Below, piece after piece: positions 35,187-40,754 of a DNA stretch of 40,754 bases (position 1 is the stretch's first letter; every line of letters begins with the position of its first letter). The translations under genes and the position numbers were made by a program. Under the pieces are notes generated by a model. The model did no database searches. It saw only the letters and a program-made list of their open reading frames with translations, and had not been told where the DNA came from. This stretch comes from Acidimicrobiaceae bacterium (GTDB taxonomy: Bacteria > Actinomycetota > Acidimicrobiia > Acidimicrobiales > Aldehydirespiratoraceae), in the NCBI GenBank assembly GCA_026710865.1, contig JAPOQG010000098.1:1-40754 (forward strand). The letters run 5' to 3'.

Positions 35187-36608
35187 TCAGGTGTCGATGA
35201 GCCAGGCGAGCATCGCGGCGGGCACGGCCGCCGTCAGCGGGTCGTCCAAGTCGAGCTCGGTGCGCGTGGCGACCAGGCCCCGCCACGGAGAGGCTGCCAG
35301 TGTCCTGCCGACGGTCCGGCGCCACCGTCCGTCGACGTACTTGGACTCTATGGCCACGCCGCCGAAGTCCGGGCCGACGAAGTCGATCTCCGCGCCGGTG
35401 GCCGAGCGGTAGTGCAGCACCCGGTCGAAGGCCGTGTAGCGGCTGTGGCCGTCGCGGAGGCTGCTGCGCAGGAGCGCCATCCCCAGCTGCTGCTCCGACA
35501 GCGCGGTCTCATCGGGCACGCCGGTGTCGCCGCCGGGCGCGAGGCGCGCGTAGATGGGATCGGTGAAGTAGATCTTCTCCTGGGCCCGCAGCCGCGGCTT
35601 GAGGCCGGTCTCCTGGAAGGCGGGCCACACTATGAAGGACTCGCGCAGGTCGTCGATGCGGTGCTGGGCGGTGGGCGGCGACACGTCGATGTGGCGGGCC
35701 AGGCCGGCGGCGTTGAACTTCGAGCCGAGCCCCCGGGCAAGCTGGTGCAGCATCTCGCCGGTCTGCAGGTCTGAGAGCCTGGCCCGCTGGAAGGCGTCGC
35801 CGCTGATGACGCCCTGCAGCGCGAGTCTGAGGCTCTGGTCGGGCACCCGGGCGCGGATGTGGGCGGCCACGGCCAGGGGGAAGCCGCCGACATGCAGGTA
35901 GTCCTCCCACGCCTCAGCCAGCATGTGCAGCCAGGGAGTCAGGCGATAGGCCGCGTCGCGGAGCCGGTCCGGCGTGAGGTCGGCCACCGCGAGCGGTTCC
36001 GGCGGCGTCGCCTCCTCCGCGGGCGGATGGCGGGAGACCAGCTTCACGAAGGTGCGGAACCCGATGGGGAGCATCACGCGGTCCGGGTCCGAAGCCGGGC
36101 CGCGGCGCCCGGCCAAGTCCCCGACAGAATCCCGCAGGTTCGATGATGACGAGCCGGTGAGGACCACGGTGTCGCTGCGGAATCGAGAATCGTTGTCGCG
36201 CAGCCATTTGATGCGTGCCGACCAGCCGTCGGTGATGGACGTGATCTCGTCGATGAGCCACCAGCGGCGCCCTTCCGGCGGCATCAGCCTGTCGGCTGCC
36301 CTCACGAACGCCCCCAAGTCGTCGGCCACCCACCCGTCCACCGACATGTGAGCGATGGCCCGCGGATCGACGCCCTCGGCTAGGAGACGCTCGACGGTGC
36401 GCTTGAGCTCCACTGACTTCCCGACCCGGCGGGGCCCGCGCAGCACGTAGAGACCGCCCGGGGTCAGGTCGTCCAGCACGCCCGCAGAGTGCACGAACGG
36501 GGCATCGGAGGCCTCGCGAAGATCCGGGTCCCTGCCGACCCAGTCCTTCGGGTGAGCCCACCAGAGGTTGGTGGAGGTCAGTCTGGCTTGGATCTGTCCG
36601 GCTCGCAT
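35187..36608 (-). CDS. AAA ATPase with DUF4143 domain
   Basis: A 473-residue protein from ATG 36608, which has GGGAGGAG just upstream; the tracked start is 30 bases earlier. An N-terminal AAA domain shows YVLRGPRRVGKSVELKRT (Walker A), RRWWLIDEI (Walker B) and DTVVLTGSSSSNLRDS (sensor 1). The C-terminal DUF4143 half has winged-helix FNAAGLARHIDVSPPTAQHRIDDL and a nuclease-like YRSATGAEIDFVGPDFGGVAIESKY, resembling PD-(D/E)XK folds. Proteins of this class are often mobile or defence-linked, but their function is largely unproven. It interrupts the duplicated RND/GPP34-P450 units and has an AT-rich upstream region unlike its surroundings. Confidence 0.85.
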   Translation of the reverse strand: MRAGQIQARLTSTNLWWAHPKDWVGRDPDLREASDAPFVHSAGVLDDLTPGGLYVLRGPRRVGKSVELKRTVERLLAEGVDPRAIAHMSVDGWVADDLGAFVRAADRLMPPEGRRWWLIDEITSITDGWSARIKWLRDNDSRFRSDTVVLTGSSSSNLRDSVGDLAGRRGPASDPDRVMLPIGFRTFVKLVSRHPPAEEATPPEPLAVADLTPDRLRDAAYRLTPWLHMLAEAWEDYLHVGGFPLAVAAHIRARVPDQSLRLALQGVISGDAFQRARLSDLQTGEMLHQLARGLGSKFNAAGLARHIDVSPPTAQHRIDDLRESFIVWPAFQETGLKPRLRAQEKIYFTDPIYARLAPGGDTGVPDETALSEQQLGMALLRSSLRDGHSRYTAFDRVLHYRSATGAEIDFVGPDFGGVAIESKYVDGRWRRTVGRTLAASPWRGLVATRTELDLDDPLTAAVPAAMLAWLIDT

Positions 36609-36642
36609 CGCTCCTCCCGGGTCTACCCCGGCAGACAAGTAC

Positions 36643-36682
36643 TACCATAGATCACTCACTAATCTATTGGTTTACTATGGTA
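36643..36682 (-). promoter_or_regulatory. AT-rich inverted repeat upstream of AAA/DUF4143 gene
   Basis: taccatag (36643-36650) and ctatggta (36675-36682) form perfect 8-base arms 24 bases apart. They sit in the most AT-rich stretch of the window, 35-75 bases before the AAA start. An additional ggtaaaacc dyad follows. Likely the promoter and operator of the AAA gene, or the scar of an insertion; not resolved. Confidence 0.45.
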
Positions 36683-36714
36683 AAACCATCATAATCTGTT
36701 TATTCGACGAGGAT

Positions 36715-36822
36715 GGGGCGGCGCTGTTGGGCTCCGCGCTTGCGACGGCGTTCGGGTTCGGCGTGGCGGCCGAAGAGGTGTACCAGCGCCACGCCCAGGA
36801 GGAGGACGCGTCACACGGGTAG
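36715..36822 (+). pseudogene. Remnant of a second RND transporter gene (3' end)
   Basis: In the tracked ORF ending at 36822, the last 36 codons read GAALLGSALATAFGFGV joined directly to AAEEVYQRHAQEEDASHG. The intact RND protein has GSALLGSALTTAFGFGV and, 65 residues later, AAEEVYQRHAQEPGASDG at its C-terminus. So two segments are retained, the intervening part is deleted in frame, and everything upstream is gone. The stop overlaps the convergent GPP34-P450 gene by 12 bases, exactly as in copy 1. Confidence 0.88.
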
Positions 36823-38835
36823 CTCGTGCCTCTTCTCTGCCACGACGAACTTCAGCTTCTTGTTCGGGCACATCGACGCGAACGGGCTGATCTTGAGCTT
36901 GTAGTTCTCGGGGGCGATCTCGAGCGTGAAATAGTGGGCGATCATCAGCAGGTTCATCACCAACTGCATCTCCACCTGCCGGGAACCGAGACACGTGTGC
37001 GTGCCCAAGCCGTACGGGGCGTAACCACTGCCGAGATGCTCCTTGCGCGGAGCCGCGTAGCGGTCGATGTCGAACTTGAAGGGGTCGGGGAAGAGTTCCT
37101 TCATGTAGTGGGTCGCGGTCGTGGCGATGTGGACGCGTACCCCCTCCGGCAGCTCATAGCCCTCGACCACGCACGCGTTCATCACGTTTCGAACCGACAT
37201 CGGCACGGTCGGATAGAGACGCAGACACTCCATGATGAAGCGGGACGTGACGTCGACCGCCGGGCCTGTGATCGTCTTGGGATCCGGATCGCCGTCGGCG
37301 AACACGGCATCGGCCTCGGCGCGGATCATCTCATGGAACTCTGGCTGCGACAGCATGGCGTAGACGATGAAGCTCAGTTCGTCTCCTACATACATGCTGG
37401 CGAGCAGCGGAGTCGAGAGCACGAACCGCAGATTCGACTCCGGAAGGAACTGCCGATCATTGGTGTGGATGCTCAGCAGGTCATCGGCGAGATCTCGGGG
37501 ACACCCAGCCCGCTGAGCAGGAGTATGGCCGCTCTGAACCCGGCTGACGACCTCGTCGATCAGTCTTGCCCGACGCTTCATTGCCGGGGTCTTCAACAGG
37601 AACTTGGGGTGGGTCTTGGCGAGGTACGCCTTGAGTGCTAGCTCCTTGAACGTCTGCAGATCCTCGACGATGTCCTGCGACTCGATGCTGACTGTCAAAG
37701 GCGATATCTGCGAGTTGACCAACAACCGGCACATTCGCACCGCGCGGAACTCCTGTCCGACAGCCCAACTCGCCATGTGGTTCCGTGCGTACGAGAAGAC
37801 CTCATCAAGCCGCTCTTCCAGCCTGGTGCGCGAATACCCGGACTGAACGGACTTCCGGTACCGGAAGTGATCAGCGCCGTCGAGACCAGGCAACAGGCCC
37901 ACCCCGCCATAGACCTTCTCCATGTCCTCGAAATAGTCCCTGGCCCTCAGGTACATGCGCCCGTGCCGATGAACCCAGTAATTCGTCTGGGGCCCGGCAA
38001 TGAAGATCATGGGCTCCTTGAAGGGCGGCCGGATCTGGAACACCGGTCCGTGCTCTTCTGCGATCTCCGCGAAGAGCGCGGGGATGTTGCGGGTGCGGAG
38101 GTGCTCGCTGCGCAGCAGCCTGCGCAACTTGACGACGGGAATCTGCTTGGTCAGGGCGGAGCGCCGGAACAGTGGCCCGGCGATGTTGTGGCCGACCGCT
38201 TCGGCGATGGCGCGGCCGATCAGGTCCATCTTGCAGATTTGCTGGACGCGCTCCTCGGACTCCTCGTCGAGATCGAAGATGTAGCGCAAGGCGTCGCAAG
38301 TGTCGATGAGACAGATGATGATGACGTCTCTCGGGTCCGGGATCTCGTTGTTGAAGATGGCCCGGCTGATGCGGGTCTTGACGAACTCGACGGCGGTGCC
38401 CACCTCGGATCCGGTGTGGAATCCCATCCGCCAGGCCGATCCGGCCAGCGACCAGAAGTCGCCGTCGTGATGCTGCAGGATCTTCAGGTCGACCAAACGA
38501 TCCAGCGTCATGTCGATGATCGACTCCGCTTGGGGAGCGAGCCGCTCGATCCAGTATTGGGCGCTGCGTCGACTCTTCTCAGTCGCGATCTTGTAGAGCA
38601 GGGGGTCGAGCGCGGGATCGCCGGTCGCGGTCCCGTCCAGAAGGATCAGAGACTCCATGTCCGTGTCGATACGAGCCAAGAGCGACAGTTCGGCGAGGGC
38701 CGCGCCGACGACGGCGCAGTTCAGGTTCCACCCCGGAACCTGGCGGAAGTAGCCGCTCTCCTCGTTGAGGAGCGTCAGGACGAGTTCGTCGATGAGAGTC
38801 AACGACCTGGTCATCACGCCGCTTGTCAAGGTCAT
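36811..38835 (-). CDS. GPP34-cytochrome P450 fusion protein, copy 2
   Basis: Paralogue of the gene at 32903-34927 with the same 674-residue length and domain order. The GPP34 half differs at only about 20 of the first 240 residues by eye. The P450 half differs much more, including substrate-region stretches such as FKEPMIFIAGPQTNYWVHR. Shared oddities are ASMYVGDELSF in the I-helix and Tyr608 in YGLGTHTCLG; ExxR is ECLR (536-539) and the heme ligand is Cys615. The start ATG has GGAGG about ten bases upstream in a 28-base leader insertion absent from copy 1. The divergent P450 half suggests a different substrate with the same membrane-targeting module. Confidence 0.88.
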   Translation of the reverse strand: MTLTSGVMTRSLTLIDELVLTLLNEESGYFRQVPGWNLNCAVVGAALAELSLLARIDTDMESLILLDGTATGDPALDPLLYKIATEKSRRSAQYWIERLAPQAESIIDMTLDRLVDLKILQHHDGDFWSLAGSAWRMGFHTGSEVGTAVEFVKTRISRAIFNNEIPDPRDVIIICLIDTCDALRYIFDLDEESEERVQQICKMDLIGRAIAEAVGHNIAGPLFRRSALTKQIPVVKLRRLLRSEHLRTRNIPALFAEIAEEHGPVFQIRPPFKEPMIFIAGPQTNYWVHRHGRMYLRARDYFEDMEKVYGGVGLLPGLDGADHFRYRKSVQSGYSRTRLEERLDEVFSYARNHMASWAVGQEFRAVRMCRLLVNSQISPLTVSIESQDIVEDLQTFKELALKAYLAKTHPKFLLKTPAMKRRARLIDEVVSRVQSGHTPAQRAGCPRDLADDLLSIHTNDRQFLPESNLRFVLSTPLLASMYVGDELSFIVYAMLSQPEFHEMIRAEADAVFADGDPDPKTITGPAVDVTSRFIMECLRLYPTVPMSVRNVMNACVVEGYELPEGVRVHIATTATHYMKELFPDPFKFDIDRYAAPRKEHLGSGYAPYGLGTHTCLGSRQVEMQLVMNLLMIAHYFTLEIAPENYKLKISPFASMCPNKKLKFVVAEKRHELPV

Positions 38836-38872
38836 GAGACGGTGACCTCCACCGGTAGAGCTTGCCGACCTA

Positions 38873-38996
38873 CTCTACGCGGCGCAATCGGCCGATGGGT
38901 AGTCGTTTCTGACACTGCGGACAACAGCGACGGGCCCTCCCCGAGGTCCGCTACCCGGCCCGCCGCAGGGGGCCGGTAGGCTGGGCCGGTCGGCGA
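38873..38996. repeat. Upstream block of copy 2, duplicate of 34937-35059
   Basis: A 124-base segment nearly identical to the block before copy 1, including atcggccgat (38887-38896), the TAGAGT-type hexamer and the ctacc-ggccc hairpin. It ends ten bases before the tRNA-Glu gene, so the block may originally have been tRNA 5'-flanking DNA carried along in the duplication. Confidence 0.75.
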
Positions 38997-39006
38997 GGGC
39001 CGGCGG

Positions 39007-39079
39007 GCCCCCATCGTCCAGCGGCCTAGGACGCCGGCCTTTCACGCCGGTAACACGGGTTCGAATCCCGTTGGGGGTG
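39007..39079 (+). tRNA. tRNA-Glu (UUC)
   Basis: A 73-base cloverleaf: acceptor gcccccA/tgggggt (G1-T72 wobble), anticodon stem ccggc/gccgg around ctttcac, giving anticodon TTC, and T-arm acggg-ttcgaat-cccgt. No CCA is encoded. It is the first of three tRNA genes on the plus strand. Confidence 0.95.
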
Positions 39080-39134
39080 CGACCAGCGGCGGGGTTCGCT
39101 AGCGTCTCTACTTCCGCACGCGAGTCGTGTGCCC

Positions 39135-39209
39135 GGTCCTGTAGATCAGTCTGGAGTGATCGCCACCCTGTCAAGGTGGAGGCCGCGGGTTCAAATCCCG
39201 TCAGGACCG
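39135..39209 (+). tRNA. tRNA-Asp (GUC)
   Basis: A 75-base cloverleaf: acceptor ggtcctg/caggacc, anticodon stem ccacc/ggtgg around ctgtcaa, giving anticodon GTC, and T-loop ttcaaat. No CCA is encoded. Confidence 0.95.
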
Positions 39210-39241
39210 CGTTGCCGCCCTCCGGGGCCGGCGACACCCCC

Positions 39242-39314
39242 GGTCGGGTAGCTCAGTTGGCAGAGCGTCCGCCTGAAAAGCGGAAGGTCCGCGGATCGAC
39301 GCCGCGCCCGACCA
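39242..39314 (+). tRNA. tRNA-Phe (GAA) with unusual T-loop
   Basis: A 73-base cloverleaf: acceptor ggtcggg/cccgacc, anticodon stem tccgc/gcgga around ctgaaaa, giving anticodon GAA, and T-stem cgcgg/ccgcg. The T-loop reads atcgacg where ttcgayn is expected, so the almost invariant T54 is A. Everything else is normal, so it is probably a working gene. Confidence 0.9.
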
Positions 39315-39368
39315 CTACAGTTCAAGGGACCGATCCCCAAGCCGGCGGCCGGCCCGCCTCTCGATGCC

Positions 39369-40682
39369 ATGACACTCGTCTCGCCCGGTCCTTCCATCAA
39401 GCCCCCGCCCGCGACGGAGGCGGACCCTCGCAACCCGATCCACAACAAGTTCTGGATCCGGCCCCGCGACCAGGTGGAGGAAGACCTCAGTGGTCTGCGC
39501 TCGCAGCCGCTCACGTTCTTCCCCGGCTTCCAATTCAAGGACGAACTGGCGGGCCTCCGGACTCCGGGTGCCTGGGTCGTGCCCCGGCACGCTCCCATCC
39601 TGGAGGTGTCGCGCAACCCGAGGATCTACTCCTCGGCCTCCGGAGTCACCATCAACGACTTCCCGCCCGAGTTCAACGAGTACTTCAACTCCATCATCTC
39701 CATGGACGCCCCCCGCCACGCCCGGCTCCGGAGGCTGGTGGCGGCAGGGTTCACCCCCCGGATGCTGGCCCGGCTGGAGGACTCGGTGCAGGACCAGGCC
39801 AAGATCATCGTGGACGAGGTCTGCGAGCGGGGCGAGTGCGACTTCGTCACCGACGTGGCCGCCCGCCTGCCGCTGCGCATCGTGTGCGACCTGATGGGGA
39901 TACCCGACTCGCACCACGACTTCGTGTTCGACCAGTCCAACATCATCCTGGGCGCGGCCGACGAGGAGTACGTGCCCGAGTTCGGCGACCTGATCACCGC
40001 CATCCTCACCGCGGGCGAGGCCCTGTCCCAGCTCATGGACGACGTGGCCACCTCCAAGGTGGGCGTGGACTCCGACGACCTGACCAGCATCCTCGTCAAT
40101 GCGGAGGTCGACGGCGAGCGGCTGACCCGGGCCGAGCTGGCCAGCTTCTTCATCCTGCTGGTGGTGGCCGGCAATGAGACCACCCGCAACGCCATCAGCT
40201 GGGGCCTGGTGTACCTCACCGACCATCCCGACCAGCGCCGCATCTGGGCCGAGGACTTCGAGGGCGTGGCCCACACCGCGGTGGAGGAGATCGTGCGAAT
40301 CGCCAGCCCGGTCACCTACATGCGCCGCACGGCGTTGTGCGACACCGTGCTGGAGGGCACCAGGATCGACGAGGGCGACCAGGTGGTGATGCACTACCTG
40401 TGCGCCAACCGGGACGAGTCGGTGTTCGACGACCCTCTCGCCTTCGACGTGCGGCGCGACCCCAACCCCCACGTCGGCTACGGCGGCCCCGGCCCCCACT
40501 ACTGCCTGGGCGCCCACCTGGCCCGCCGGGAGATCAAGGTGATGTTCCGCGAGCTGTTCACCCGCATCGGCGACATCGAGGCCACCGGCGACCCCGAGCT
40601 GCTGTCCTCCGCCTTCATCCACGGCATCAAGCACCTCCCCGCCCAGTTCACCCCGACCAACCCAAGTCCCACCCACCCCTGA
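39369..40682 (+). CDS. Cytochrome P450, CYP125-like
   Basis: A 437-residue soluble bacterial P450. It has ISMDAPRHARLRRLVAAGFTP (C-helix), the I-helix VVAGNETTRNAISWG with intact acid-Thr pair, the ExxR helix EEIVRIASPV, TYMRRTAL, and heme loop GYGGPGPHYCLGAHLARREIK. These stretches resemble CYP125, the steroid C26/C27-monooxygenase of cholesterol catabolism, more than other families I can recall. Here the heme-loop motif has Tyr in place of the common Phe (GYGGPGPHYC). The gene stands alone, 54 bases after tRNA-Phe. Redox partners are not in the window. Confidence 0.88.
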   Translation: MTLVSPGPSIKPPPATEADPRNPIHNKFWIRPRDQVEEDLSGLRSQPLTFFPGFQFKDELAGLRTPGAWVVPRHAPILEVSRNPRIYSSASGVTINDFPPEFNEYFNSIISMDAPRHARLRRLVAAGFTPRMLARLEDSVQDQAKIIVDEVCERGECDFVTDVAARLPLRIVCDLMGIPDSHHDFVFDQSNIILGAADEEYVPEFGDLITAILTAGEALSQLMDDVATSKVGVDSDDLTSILVNAEVDGERLTRAELASFFILLVVAGNETTRNAISWGLVYLTDHPDQRRIWAEDFEGVAHTAVEEIVRIASPVTYMRRTALCDTVLEGTRIDEGDQVVMHYLCANRDESVFDDPLAFDVRRDPNPHVGYGGPGPHYCLGAHLARREIKVMFRELFTRIGDIEATGDPELLSSAFIHGIKHLPAQFTPTNPSPTHP

Positions 40683-40691
40683 CCCAGCCAG

Positions 40692-40754
40692 TCACCGAGA
40701 CGTCAGAGTCGGAACGGCGGTCCCCAGGCGGGCGATGCGGGCGTTCGATTGCGA
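40692..40754 (-). CDS. Possible C-terminus of a minus-strand gene cut by the window
   Basis: The minus strand is open from the window end to a stop at 40692 and reads SQSNARIARLGTAVPTLTSR. Convergent placement after the P450 makes a real gene end plausible, but 20 residues are not enough to recognise a family. Confidence 0.3.
   Translation of the reverse strand, partial: SQSNARIARLGTAVPTLTSR

Noticed and set aside
36568-36714. 5' part of the 84-aa plus-strand ORF as a real gene
   Set aside because: Only the last 36 codons match the RND C-terminus; the rest runs through the AT-rich upstream region of the AAA gene and has no similarity to the transporter.
32903-38835. Conservon (histidine kinase-GTPase-P450) type locus
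   Set aside because: No histidine kinase, roadblock or GTPase genes lie next to the P450s.

Overview
The window is GC-rich, densely coded DNA with many GTG/TTG starts and many 1-4 bp stop/start overlaps. Gene content (clpS followed by a DUF2017 gene, a caa3-type oxidase operon, several P450s, EamA, PdxH, KamA, GPP34 domains) points to an actinomycetote. I lean towards an Acidimicrobiia-like lineage, but this is a judgement from gene style, not a computed placement. No phage, plasmid or CRISPR locus is visible.

Layout. 1-790: a broken HipA-like kinase fragment open at the window edge, then a gene-free stretch with a repeated TTACATC-type motif. 801-6231: housekeeping genes (flavin reductase, EamA exporter, asd and lysC separated by a twofold palindromic repeat, a small RsbW-like protein, dut, orn). 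6228-10724: an MBL hydrolase, a TlpA-like lipoprotein flanked by inverted repeats, a CcdA-like membrane protein, a poly-gamma-glutamate hydrolase and pdxH. 10797-16847: a RelE/RHH toxin-antitoxin pair, a methyltransferase, serS, a KamA-family radical SAM enzyme, a flavoprotein monooxygenase and an OsmC protein. 17012-18055: a methyltransferase with sterol C-24 methyltransferase signatures.

18179-28448: a respiratory block. A long minus-strand operon carries ctaB, a subunit I-like paralogue lacking almost all metal ligands, a subunit III-like protein, a membrane protein, ctaC with a fused cytochrome c, ctaD, a tiny ORF, ctaE, subunit IV and ctaG. Divergent ctaA runs into clpS, DUF2017, a Rieske oxygenase and an RND/MMPL transporter.

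32903-39000: the most unusual part. Two 674-residue proteins each fuse an N-terminal GPP34 (GOLPH3-like, lipid-binding) domain to a C-terminal cytochrome P450. They lie in a duplicated unit that also carries the 3' end of the RND gene (intact beside copy 1, a 36-codon remnant beside copy 2) and a 123-bp upstream block that is almost unchanged. An AAA/DUF4143 ATPase gene sits between the copies. Three tRNA genes (Glu, Asp, Phe) and a CYP125-like P450 close the window.

The sterol-methyltransferase-like protein, Rieske oxygenase, RND transporter, GPP34-P450 fusions and CYP125-like P450 together suggest membrane-lipid or sterol/steroid chemistry. That link is inference. The domain fusion, the duplication and the degenerate oxidase subunit are read directly from the sequence.
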